Below, in pieces: positions 31,646-43,889 of a stretch of 64,000 nucleotides of DNA (its first letter is position 1; each line of letters starts with the position of its first letter). The notes beneath the pieces were generated by a model, which saw only the letters and a list, made by a program, of their open reading frames with translations, searched no databases and was not told the DNA's origin. The position numbers were made by a program, and so were the translations under genes. The stretch is from Siphonodentalium dalli (Eukaryota; Mollusca; Scaphopoda; Gadilida; Siphonodentaliidae): positions 144,853,950 to 144,917,949 of the forward strand of contig CP136063.1 in assembly GCA_032622095.1 (NCBI GenBank), in the 5' to 3' direction.

Positions 31646-32447
31646 CTACACGTTATGACTAATGTGTAGGTTTTCTACACAAAATGTGTAGCCCTGCTAC
31701 ACAATCATTATTCAATTTTGATCTTAAACATATTTGTGTAGTATATGTGTAGTTTCATATTCGTACACAAATTGTGTAACAATTTTTACACATAAATGGG
31801 TAATTTTTTACACATTTATACACAACTGTGTGTATAAAATCAACACATATCCCTTACACATTTTGTGTAGGTTCTTACACACACAGTTCGTAGACAAGAA
31901 ATGCAAGTTCAGTAATCCGACCTGTGGGTATAGTATTAAAGATATATGCAGATTTATATGTTAAAACTTTCATGGCGCATAGTGGTATGTAGTATTTTGT
32001 TCTGTACTGTGAGTTTTTGCTTTGAATCAACAAACCAGGGTCGAGGCGTGATTGCATAATATTAGTAGTATTACAACAATCATAACAAGAGTCTAAGGGC
32101 AGTAATCGCCATGAAAGTTTTAACAAATAAATCCTTATATACTATTAATACTAAACCCACAAATTGGAATTCTGAACTTACATCCTTGTCTACGATCGCT
32201 GTAGATTGTATTCCAAAAAATATACTCAAACAATATGGCCGTCACGTAGCAGACTATGAAACTGAAGGCACCGCAATGCGCATGCTCCACGTTCTTACAC
32301 AATTGTGTGTAACAAAATATACACATTATGTGTAGAACGGCACTTGGTCAATGTATTGGTATGTAAAACTACACATTGCTATGTGTATTAACCGGGTTTA
32401 CACATTTGATGTGTAATCGTTTCTACACATTGGTTATAAGAGTGTAG
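31646..32447. mobile_element. Foldback element with TACACA/TGTGTA subterminal repeats
   Basis: The left arm (31646-31975) and right arm (32105-32447) are inverse copies. The outer parts are crowded with CTACACA/TGTGTAG pairs in both orientations. The inner parts share CGCCATGAAAGTTTTAACA and AATACTA...CCCACA. Ends are CTACACGTTATGACTAATG and its inverse. There is no ORF of note. A target duplication was not resolved. Confidence 0.75.
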
Positions 32448-32452
32448 CCGAT

Positions 32453-33305
32453 GAGCCCGACGTTGTCCGGGCTATTCAAAAACCAAATTTCAAGTCGATA
32501 TAGCTCTACCCAGCACGACGTTGTCCGGGCTATTCAAAAACCAAATTTCAAGTCGATAGCTCCACCCGTTTCCGAGATCTCGTCTGCGCATGCGCGAAGC
32601 GGGCGCCGCGCGGGCTCGCCAATACGACAACGTCCACCGCCTGGTCAAACTACACACACGTACCAAGTTTCGTCCCGATCGGTCGAGAATCGTAGATTTG
32701 TATAAATGACAAACAAACATACAGACATACAGACATACAAACAGAGGTCTTCAAAATGATGAGCCCGACGTTGTCCGGGCTATTCACAAACCAAATTTCA
32801 AGTCGATAGCTCTACCCAGCCCGACGTTGTCCGGGCTATTCAAAAACCAAATTTCAAGTCAATAGCTCTACCCGTTTCCAAGATCTGGTCTGCGCATGCG
32901 CGAAGCTGGCGTCGCACGGGCTCGTCGACCCGATAAAATTCGTATCCGGGGAAAGATTCACATACCAAATTTCAAGTAGATAGCTCTACCCGTTTCCGAG
33001 ATCTCGTATGCGCATGCGCGAAGCTGGCGTCGCACGGGCTCGGCGACACGATAAAATTCGTATCCGGGGCAAGATACATTCACATACCAAATTTCAAGTC
33101 GATAGCTCCACCCGTATCCGAGATCTCGTCTGCGCATGCGCGAAGTGGGCGCCACACGGGCTCGCCAATACGACAACGTCCACCGCCTGGTCAAACTACA
33201 CACACGTACCAAGTTTCGTCCCGATCGGTCTAGAATCGTAGATTTGTATTAATGACAAACAAACATACAGACAGACAAACAGACAGACAGAGGTCATCAA
33301 AATAT
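32453..33305. repeat. Tandem retroposon-tail repeats ending in GACA microsatellites
   Basis: Two long units (32453-32757, 32758-33300) carry GAGCCCGACGTTGTCCGGGC, ACCAAATTTCAAGTCGATAG, CTACCCGTTTCCGAGATCTC and TGCGCATGCGCGAAG, and each ends with ACAGACAGACA-type tracts and CAAAAT. The second unit has internal re-duplications. This layout is typical of SINE or RTE-like 3' tails in marine invertebrates. A related sequence is at 63410. Confidence 0.7.
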
Positions 33306-34493
33306 ATATGAGATAATATAAGTGTTTTCCGCGTAAAAAATTCAATTAATTCTATTCAATATAATTCATTGTCATTGACGCGAAATTAGGTTACTTAGTC
33401 TTAGTACAACTGACCTCCTCGATACAATTAAACGCTGAAATGCATAAAACTAAAGGGGTCATTGATATTATTGTTGCCACATTTTGGTGTGTTGGCTGGT
33501 TGGAAACGGGCCAGCTCGTCCCACTCCCAGATCTACTCGTGGGCAATTCCACGGAAAGTGAAACCTTGGGGTCAAATATTTTAACCTGCAGAAACAAGCT
33601 ATATTTGTCGAATTATAAATTTATTCGATATGGTATATGATGTGAGTGAAAATAGCAAGTCAAAAACCTTTGTAATAATTTGATAAAAATGTGCCAATTT
33701 ATGCACACAGAAACTCAACATGTCAGCACTAAATTTCATGTTTTTTAAAACAACTTAAAGCTACCTAATTGTTTTCATACACAAAAATAAAAAATATTTT
33801 ATGTATTCTACAGTGAGATTCCTACAACGATAAAATGAAAGAAGTTACCGGAAATTTTTTGATATTTATTAAATGAGGTTTTTATTTAAACAATATTTAT
33901 TAGCCCCAATATTACATTTATGATGAACAACATTTAGATGATGGAAACATGAGTAGAATAGAAAAGGGGAAGAGGATTTAGCAGCAAGCAGATACGTGCT
34001 TTTGTTGAGCTATCTCCTCAGAAAAGTAGAAAAATTGTAAAAATCAAGAAAGATCGAGCGAATGGCAAGTGGTCGAGTTAGAGAAACAATAGGTTTAAGA
34101 AGTGATGGTATATTAATATTATGATGTACAGACGAGTTTACAATAAGTGTTGAAATGATAAATAAGCTTATGTGGATAATAATGAGAGGGGTGTATTCAC
34201 AAGGAATACGAGACAGAGATAGGTGAAGCGATAGAAATAAAGAGCTTGTATGTGAAAGAAAAGTCGGTACCACTGTTATGAACATTTTTAGACTGACTTG
34301 TGGAAAGAATTATTTTGAAAATGAATTGTTTTGAAAATAAATGTGGAAACTAAATATGGAAACTAAATATGAAAACTAAATATGTAAACTCCATGGGTTA
34401 TCGTTGCTATGCCGTTGAATTGTTAGTGTATTGTTTGAAACGACCGCTTTTTTGAATGAAGTATTTCGTAGCTCTGAATATTTCATTATTTAT
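33306..34493. other. No gene seen; 3' flank of LINE
   Basis: At 34320-34390 a TATGGAAACTAAA-type short repeat is present, perhaps the LINE tail. The rest is unassigned. Confidence 0.5.
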
Positions 34494-37400
34494 TTAAGAT
34501 GATAGCAATGGTATGCCTTTGAGTAAGATCTTGGTAGTTAAGAAAGTCGGGTCAATATTTGAGAATGAGTCAGACCTGAGTTGAGTATATCTTTGACAGA
34601 ATAATAGAAAGTGTTCAGCGCTTTCTACATCCCCGCATACACATTTGTCACAATCGCGTAAATGGTTTTCACGAAGGTCACGATTTAGATTACTACACTT
34701 GAGTCTTAAACGGGCATGCAATATTTGGGTTTCGCGATTTAAACAATAATCAAAATGTTGGACTTTCAATGAATTTCTCCGTTTTTCTATATCTAGTCGT
34801 GACTTGAATATCTCTAAAGACTTTGCGCTTTTAGTTTCGGGTGTTAACTCATTCCACAGGCGAGTAGCAGATGGAAGGAAGGTGTTCATATATGCCGAGT
34901 TGTCAGCTTGCGGAGGTCTTAAGTCGTTTCTCCTAAAATTATATCTCTGGGAACCCGGGGTATCGGTGTTGATCATGTTGTATAAATAGGATGGTGATGA
35001 TCTAACAAACATTTTATAAAACTGATGTAGTTTAAAAAAAATTCTCCTTTCTGCTAATGTTTCCCACCCAAGTTCAGATAGAAGGTCGCTATTGTTAGTG
35101 CTACGCGTGGCTCCTGAAACAATCCTTGCTGCTTCAAATTGAATTTTTTCAAGTCGTGTTCTCAATTCACATGTACAATTGTCCCATACTGGTGCAGCAT
35201 ATTCTATGATTGGACGAATGTAAGAAAAATATATTTTTTGAAGGGTTTTTTTATTCAGCGAAAATCTATGCATTCGCATTATATTAATTTTCTTCCAAGC
35301 TCTATCAGTAATATCATCTATGTGGTCACCCCATTTCGCTTGATTGTCAATGTTAATCCTAAGTGCTTATGCGAGCTAACTTCTTTGATAATAGAATTGG
35401 ACATCTGAAGTGGTGGGTGGGCTATGGGTGTTCGCTTTCTGGAAATGAGAAGAGATTCAGTTTTTTTAGGATTAAAAGTAACAAGCCACCGATGTGCCCA
35501 ATTAGCTAGTCTCGCGATATCCATATTCGTCAGATCTGCTGCTCTGTCTGGATCTTCTATAGTAAGAAACATGGATGTATCGTCAGCAAAAAGTCGAATG
35601 TGACAAGTAACATTTTCAGAGATATCGTTTATATAAACTATAAATAGTAAAGGTCCAAGTATATATCATTGGGGAACACCTGCTTGTACGGGTTTCCAAT
35701 CTGAGTTTTCATTGTCAATTGTTGGCGTTGACTTAGATAACTCTCGATCAAGTGAAGTAATTTACCAGTGATACCAATACGTTCAAGTTTGTACAATAAA
35801 CCTGTGTGCCATACTTTATCAAACGCTTTGCTAACGTCACAGAAGACGGATCTTATTTCTTTACCTTGGTCCAATGAGTCTGCAATGTAATCGTAGATAT
35901 CGGTGAGTTGAAAGACAATGGAATCGCCACGGACAAATCCTGACTGTAAATTTGATACTAGTCCATTAAGTGTTAAAAAGTCCCAAATTTTTTTATATAT
36001 ACATTTCTCAAACACCTTTGATATACAGCTGAGCAGTGATACAGGCCTATAGTTAGACATTGTACTCCTGTCTTCTTTTTTATGAATTGGCACAACATTT
36101 GACCGTTTCCATTCTAGAGGGTAATAGGATTCGTTGGTATAGCGGTTGAATATATTAGTGAGGGGATAACATAATGAGTCAGCACACTGTTTTAATATTT
36201 TGGGATGTACTTGGTCTGGCCCTGAAGCTTTCGTCGGGTTGACCGATTTGAGGGCCTCTCGCAGATCATCAGCGGTTAATTTTATTTCAGAAAGAGTTTG
36301 TCTCCATGTGTCAAAAAATCTGGGGGGAAGAGTAGAACCATCATCATTTACAGATGTTATGCCACAGAAATAGTCATTAAAGCAGGTTGCTTTGTCATGG
36401 GGAGATACGTATATATTTGTTCCATCAGTTATCGGCGGGATACTTTGTGCCCTCGGGGAAAATAATAATCTTTGAAGTGTTTTCCACCACGTCGAAGCGT
36501 CACATGCGTTATCATTTAGTTTCTTTTCTAATTTGGAATTATGTTCTCTTTTTGATTTCCTGATCACTGATATGACCTCATTTCGCTTTGTCCTATAGTT
36601 CGCCCAGTCGAGAGGAGAGTCAATTCGTTTTGCTTTATTATGAAGCCTTCTGCGCTCACGAATTAATTTGCGGATGTTGCATGTCAACCACGGGGGACAC
36701 CCTTTACGAATAGTTGCGCTCTTTTGTGGTATGAAAGAAGTTGCCGTCGAGATAATTTTGGTAGTTACAGCTTCAGCTAAATAGTCTGTGCTCAAAGAGT
36801 CGAGTTCACCAGAGCGGTTCCAATCGTAAAATGCATTATTCATCGATTCAAAATCAGCCATGTTGTAATTCCACACAATACGTCTGAGAGAGTTTTTCTG
36901 TCTAGTGTGTGAATAATTAAGGTCGATTCTAATCGGACAATGGTATCGTTTCATGTCCGAATAAAATGGATCTAATACCTTCCAAGATATGATAGATTTT
37001 GGGTTACTTACTAGGTAAGTTGTTTTGTTTTCGAACTCTCCGAGAAATGGGTAGGTGATTTTATTATATGCTTTACGCCACACGCGCTACAAATATCATT
37101 ATTATGTCCATGGAAATTCGGTTTCTGATCTTCGTTAAAATCTCCTGCTATTATCATCTCTAAACCACTATCTCGTGCGACACCAATCGATTTTTCAATA
37201 TCGTCCCAGTCAGAAGTAAGAGAATTCGGTGGTCGATAAAAGCAACCTACTAGAATATGATGAGGCTTTATGAGCTCAACCCATACAGATTCCAGGTTGG
37301 GGGTAGATAAGTCATCGCGAAATTTGAATGCAATGGTATCTCTAACATAAATAGCCACCCCACCCCCTACCCTGTCTGTCTATCATTTCTCACAACGTCG

Positions 37401-37972
37401 TTAAAACCTTCAACAAATATATCCGTGTTATCAACAGATGGACTAAGCTAAGTTTATGTGAACATGCACACATCAAAATCGTTCATTTCAACCGATATCG
37501 TATCTAGTTTGTTCCTTATACTTTGTGGGTTTAACAAAAGGAAAGCCATGCCGTCGTCACGTGGACCTGGATTATGTTGGACACATCCAATTAATAACAG
37601 AATGAGTATAGTAATTAAAGACAATGCAGACATAAACGCAGTATATATGGAAAAATATTCCAGTGTACAGGTACGATTGATGATCGGGGGGTAATCCCTG
37701 TCCACAGACGACAGCGTGCTGAAGATATTGTTATGGGTCGTCAAAGTTTCAAAATTGCCAAGAATATTTTCTGGAAGAAAGTTGCCAAACATAACATGGA
37801 TAAGAAGGGTTATTCTGCAAGATAAATTGCAACTCAGCCCTTTGATTCTCAGAGAGATGTATAAAACGCAATAAAGCGAAGATTGTCTGTCAAAACATTT
37901 ATTCCGGTGCGGTCTGACGGCATAGCAGAAGAAAGAACCAATACTTGGTCTATATTGTGAGATATCAATCAT
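34494..37972 (-). pseudogene. CR1-like LINE ORF2, nearly full length, with several frame breaks
   Basis: Five overlapping pieces in changing frames carry one colinear protein. 37972-37454 has an N-terminal hydrophobic stretch, a 2A-like GCVQHNPGP and the endonuclease start (LNPQSIRNK). 37358-37011 is endonuclease with VGCFYRPPNS and IAGDFNED. 37083-35638 is linker and RT (KASGPDQVHPKILKQC, NYRPVSLLSCISKVFEKC, FCDVSKAFDKVWHTGLLYKL); GVPQ is followed by TGA (35668-35666). 35630-35318 has the catalytic FADDTSM. 35279-34494 is the C-terminal region with LWNELTPETKSAK and the CVCGDVESAEHFLLFC zinc tail. It is inactive. It differs clearly from the copy at 23018. Confidence 0.9.
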
Positions 37973-40136
37973 TTAGAGAATGAGTTAGGTATAATAGGTA
38001 AGTTTGTTCAGGCAAGTAGATTGGCTCAATCTGGTTACGAAATTCCCATGGAAGTTTTATGTTTGATAATTTCTGTTCAGTTGATTTGACTAGGCTTTGG
38101 ACATTCATATTATTTTGTTCAGGTGTACGTAGATGGGCATGCGACACAACAAATAGGTTGTGGGTGCTAGCACAGATAAGAATAGAAGCAGTGGTACAAG
38201 TTATGAAAGAAGTATAATAAGTTATATGACACAAAACAAAACATATATACAACAGGAAACTCATCTGTCGAAACATCTAAACGCGGCTTTAGTTACAACC
38301 AGGAAAGGAAATATGTTGCTGATTTGTGAGGGAGCATGGAGTCGTTTGAGTCCCACATACCACTGTCAAGTGTAGGAATTTGGGACGGAAACAAGTCCAG
38401 GCTCTCATAAGTATATGTACGAAAAAGGCAGTGTTGTTATGATATCGGGAAGGAGATGTTCTATGCTCATTGTGAGCCTTTAAAAGTCAGTGCCAAGGAC
38501 TGATTATTAACGCAAGGAAAAGAATATACAAGTGAAAAGACAAAACTGAAGATTCTAAATCCAGTCAATTAGATTCAAGATAGAATTGGAGAAATAAATA
38601 TATGATAATTATTCATAGCCAGGTATAATTAAGATCAGGTTAAATTGGATTATTAGATTAATCAAGTGAAAGTATAATAATACATAAAACTGCTCAAATT
38701 TAGTTCAAATTGGATCAGAGTCCAAAATATATGAATCCAAGTTGAGATTAAAAGTTGATGTACATGTACAAGCACGAGTCCTGGATATTTAGATTCTGAA
38801 CCAGCCACTGTTGCAGGTACAATAGCATGTTCAAATTTAAATCTAAACAGCTGAATACGGGTTCTATTTAAAATTTAACAAATTCGATTCATCAGGGAAT
38901 TCAACAAGAGTTATCCATAACTAATTGAGTTTAATTTAGTTTGGATCAGAATCCGTATCCAGATCCCGTATTATCTTTGAGTTCAAATCAAGAAGCAAAA
39001 GGAAACAAAACCAAACGAAGTCTGTTAGACGTGCTACGATTCACGATCAACGCTAGCTTTTTGAAGTAGATATTCATTGACAGGTACAGCAGCGAGTTCA
39101 GTGTGCCCTACATAGGAACACATGTATATAGCTGTATACACATATATACACACACATATACATATGTATACCCAGCGTGCACATGCACATATGTGTGTCA
39201 TGTACACATACAGAATATGACAGACATACATACAAATAGGAATATCAATTTCGACATTCGTGTTACACATACCCCATTAGCCGCACCAGTAGGTCATGGG
39301 TATATAAGTACATCGGGCACCCAAAACAGTGTGCTACTACTAAATTGCGTTTATTAATCATTAGGAAGAGAGAGAAGAAGAAGGAAAAAAAATTATAATT
39401 AAAATTTAGAATCCCACCCCTCAATACAAGTCAATACACGACAAGCGAGGACCAGATAATTGCATTGTCTCAAATATGGGGGCAGAGGGTTGTATGTCGA
39501 GGAGAGAGCAAATAATATATATATGTAAGAAGAGGAAGATATTAGGTGAGGTGAAGACCTCACCCTCCCTAAATTGGTGCAGAAATTGTCACGCCCCTGT
39601 GTAGTGGACTCCTTCACAGAAGACAATGATCGAAAGTTGGAAGGAGTCACCCAAAAGCTTCCCGGATCTATTTACCGATGTATTTATAACCAATCACAAT
39701 GGTGGGCTTTGCGTGTACATGTTGTACGAAAATAAACATTTAATTAAATATATAATTTATTTCGTATAATGTCAATACATACATACGTCGCTACCAAAGC
39801 ATCCAACACCCCGATCCAGGCAGCCGGACATGTGGACAATAACCTAGTTTCGACCTGTGACGTATGTCAATAGCTATACCTCAGTCCATGCTCGCTAATA
39901 GTGGACATCAGGCATGCTCCGAAATTCACGTGTGAGTGATCTAGTTATGGGGCAATAAGTGGGTCATGCTTAAGACGAATAGAAGTAGTTTGGTTCAGTG
40001 GTGTTTGTCCGCCTTGCTCCATATTACTCAGCCGAGTTTGTTACAACTTACAACTGACGGCGATAAGCTACACTGGCTTTATGACTGGACACTGGACACC
40101 ATGCTTAAAGGCACACAGTGTGTTACTGACTGTTCT
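37973..40136. other. No gene; low-complexity tracts
   Basis: The left part (to ~38280) may hold more of the LINE 5' end in another frame. A TACA/CACATA microsatellite lies at 39115-39235. The rest is A+T-rich without signature. Confidence 0.5.
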
Positions 40137-40137
40137 T

Positions 40138-40428
40138 GAATTATTTATATTACAGAGATATTATATATTCATGGTATGGTGTTTAGTCAAGGGAGTTTAG
40201 AAACAATTCAGTTTCAAAAATAATGGAATATCACTTATTCGGAAAGTAATTGCTGGAGGATCAACTTGCATAACTATGGATGAATTAGTTACATTACAGA
40301 GATATTATATATTCATGGGATGGTGTTTAGTCAAGGGAGATTTAGAAACAATTCAGTCACAAGATCATGGAATATTACGTATTGGGAAAGTAATTGCTGG
40401 AGGGTCAACTTGCATTTACTATGGATGA
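40138..40428. repeat. Tandem duplication, two ~145-bp copies
   Basis: Copies at 40138-40281 and 40282-40428 share ATTACAGAGATATTATATAT, GGTGTTTAGTCAAGGGAG and AAAGTAATTGCTGGAGG. The offset is 144 bp. Confidence 0.9.
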
Positions 40429-40556
40429 AATGTTTAAGACAGTGCCACCGGTCTACACATTCAGAGTGGGTATGTATATACACAAAAACCAAGTGCAATA
40501 ACCAAATTTGAGACAACTAGGTCTCAAAGTGAAGTTAACTCAACAATAATGCTGAC

Positions 40557-41605
40557 TTAGGACAGGGTATCCTCAAGTTCGGCTACCTGGGCCTGGGTTG
40601 TTACCCTCATTGGGATGCTGTCTTCATCGATCTTAACGAAAACGACGCAGTCATGGGTCCAGGTGTCATGAATTTTTGATTCTTTTTTGAGCACCCTGGT
40701 CCTCTTAAATATACTGGCTCTCGCTTTCGTTAGATCTTCATTTACATAAACTGGATGTGGGTCTCCAGCATAAGCACGTAGCAGGTTCCACCTTTGCATA
40801 TAAATAGCCTCTCTCAATTTGTAGGAGGGGCACCTGAAAATGATTGAGCGAGGTTCACCGTTATCATTTGGTGGACCAAGGCGGTGACTTTTATGTATGT
40901 CCCTATATTTGATATCAATGCCAAGCCTTCTTATGGCTTCGAATACTAGAAGGTCAGTGTTTTCATTCACATCCTCGGATAGCCCAGAAATTCTCAAATT
41001 GGTTCGTCTCCCACAATTTTTTAAATCATCCAACTCCTGTCTCAAGTCAACAATATCAGACTTCATTTCTTGAAACATGTCTTTAAGTTAATAACATCTG
41101 TACTGAGCTGCTTTATTTGGTCATCCCTCTGAGAGAGTTTACTTTCCATGTCAGAAATCACACTATTCTGAGAGATAACCGATTTGTTTACTATTGATTC
41201 GGCTATACTAGAGAAAACACTGGTTAAAGCTTTAAGAACCACATGATTTGTAAAAGCACTGATTATGCCCTGTTCCAATGAGTTTAAGCCGGGTGGGCTA
41301 GCATGGGGTTCCTGAAAATCCACACTGATATGAGAGGAATCATGATATTGGTAGCTAGAGATGCCCACAGGTGATTGATATATTGGTGGACGCTTAGTGT
41401 CCTGTGCCAACGAGGATGCTGAATCATCCCTATCACGCTTTAATACGTTCCTGGCATTTTCATCGTGGTCTCGGAGCGTGTGTCCTATAATCGATGTATC
41501 GGGAAGATGCAATACATTTGATGCTTCACTCTTGGGAGTGCCCGTTTGTATGTTCTCAGTGGCAGTTTGAGCCTGTGGGTCCAGGGTACCTGCACCAGTT
41601 TCCAT
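40557..41605 (-). pseudogene. LINE ORF1 (L1-ORF1-like), one frameshift
   Basis: The first part runs from ATG 41605 to a stop at 41063: a Ser/Pro-rich N-terminus, then a coiled coil (MESKLSQRDDQIKQLSTDVI). The second part (41078-40557) continues the heptads (MKSDIVDLRQELDDLKN) and has an RRM-like domain (RRTNLRISGL, HKSHRLGPP, PRSIIFRCPS) and a C-terminal domain (YVNEDLTKARASIFKR, WTHDCVVFVKID). The pieces differ by one frame step near 41070, where the coiled coil would otherwise be continuous, so a 1-nt indel is likely. Such proteins bind LINE RNA as trimers. Its ORF2 was not found next to it; the LINE at 37972 is of another type. Confidence 0.8.
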
Positions 41606-43481
41606 TGTGAGAAAAATAACTTGAAAGTTTTGGTCAACACAGTAAAATAAACAGTCACTGTCCAAAATAAACAATAAGTTTCTGGTTATATTTGTGGATT
41701 GATATGCACTTTTGAGTTCGTGTCTAATGACATGCAGAATAACGAAAGGAATATGGTTTGGTTAGATCTCACCCGGTTCTCTAGAAAATTTCCGATTTTT
41801 TAAAATGGCGGCGACATCTACGTGGCACTAGAATTTTTCGAAGTCTAATTTGCACAACATTTTAGGCAATTTCCATCCGTAGCTCCTTCAAATACCTTGT
41901 ATATCAACATTGAAACATTGGCACAGTAATTTGCTGCAAGATTTGTTTTAGATTTCACTGCATTATGTGTTTATAACATTTCTTTTCCCTTTCAACTGGA
42001 GAGCTTCAAAAAGTCAGCCGATTATCACGCGCATGCGCATATATTTGAGGTTTTGTTTTTGGTATACCCCATGTGTACGTCCGACACCAAAATCTAGCCA
42101 AAAGTTTTCTTGTGCTTGGAATATTTCACATAGAGTAAAGATACTTTTGGACAAAAGCAACATTATCATTTAGAATACTGATATAAATTTTCACATCAAA
42201 ACGATCCTCATCTGGTGAGATATTTCGGTGTCGGACGTACACGAGAACGGTTTCGGACGTACACACCATGTAACGGTAGCATGTACATTGCAAAAAAGTC
42301 TGGGCCAACCACACTTGAACTTTTATAAAATGTTGTAACCAACTATATTCAGTTTATAGCCTTTACTGTGTATAGCTTCTTTGATCCACTTTTACTGATT
42401 ATAAGTAAATAGACTGAAATTAAATCTGCAGTGCAATTTTGCTTCTGTACGGGCTCGCCAAAATAACTATACATTACAAAATGCCCATTTTTATAGTAAG
42501 AGGTCACACAAACCATGAACATGGTTCGATTTCTTGCTCTTGTTGATGGCATGAAGATATACAGCTCCAAGCAAGTAGGGTTCAATTAATGAACTAGAAT
42601 TTGAAGCAAGTGTGATGAAAACACATGCAATTAGTACTATATTCAGTTTAATATTTCTGCATTACATATATTGTATAACAGATAGTTCTGAGAAAAGTCA
42701 AAAGATTACTGTTCTTATAGTACTTACAAGAAACTCGATGTAATAATATACTATACATTTTAACACATCTATTATGTGTACAGACAATTTATGTGTATAG
42801 ATGTGTAATAAAGTTTATTATTATATGACCTTAGTGATTTCCTTTAAAATACCAGTATTGTTTCATTTGTTTGTGGTGAAAATCTAAAATCTCGGAAAAC
42901 GCGTACGAGTGGAAATTCCCGGAAAACGCACGTGCCTATGGATCATACTGCCGGAACTATTGTTCCCTCGTATTGTTGGTGTAGTCACATAATAAACAAG
43001 GTATTGGAGTCGATCGTTGGATCCGTGATCTGACCTCGTTTACAGACATGTTATGTGTATTCAATGGAATCCCTGTCATTTATATTATATAAAATGATTT
43101 TGTATTTCACTAGTGAAAATGAAATACAAGCCTGAACTATTTTTCGTTTCCAAATATACTCTTATTCATTGAAACTGAATCCTCTCAGCGATGTCGCAGT
43201 CATATTTCGCTCGAGTCCACTGGCTCTCGCGAAATATTGTACGCCAATCCAACTCGTTATGTAAAACACTCCTCGATCCCAACAGGCATTACATTATGTG
43301 TATTTATTATATGACTATGGATTTTCTGCTTCAAATATAATAGTATCATGATTGTTTCCAGACCACTGGAAAAGTCAGTGTATAATCCTAACTAGGTCAT
43401 TGTATTTAACCCTATCTAGATCACGTACGCTGCACGATTAGGCTTATTTCAAGCCGATATTAGCGCGAGTTTGGTTATTTC
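41606..43481. other. No gene; GTACGTCCGACACC motifs
   Basis: The motif is at 42075 (plus) and, inverted, at 42227 and 42249. A second cluster lies at 53577-53968. No ORF with a family signature is seen. Confidence 0.5.
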
Positions 43482-43889
43482 ATGCGCTGCCATTCCCATC
43501 CCAATCAAACATGTAAAATTTGGAATCTGTGCAAATCCCACCGATCATTCTCGAAGCCACTGAGACACTTAGCAAAGCTGCTCAACAAATCAACTTACGA
43601 AAATAATCTGACGTGCAGTTTGTGCGACACGGATTACAACCACGAGTTATACCATGTGTTTTGGTCTTGCAGGTCGGCCACAGTGCTACATTTAGTTGAT
43701 CAGCACTGGGAAATGATACTAAATAAACATGGGATCGATGTGTATCTGTTCCTCGCATCACTCGCACCAACAAATCTTATGTCAGTTTTCCTCGGAGGTC
43801 ACATGCCGTCGCTCTCCGAACATATCTACGATGTATTAGACTTGGTGATCATAGACACAAGTGTATTCTTGCTATATATATATATGTAA
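43482..43889 (+). pseudogene. LINE ORF2 C-terminal fragment
   Basis: The plus frame of 135 residues has CSLCDTDYNHELYHVFWSCR, a C-x2-C...H-x4-C zinc-binding tail as found at the end of APE-type LINE ORF2 proteins, followed by a helical region ending near a TATATATA tract. No RT is present upstream, so it is strongly 5'-truncated. The exact clade is unclear. Confidence 0.5.
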
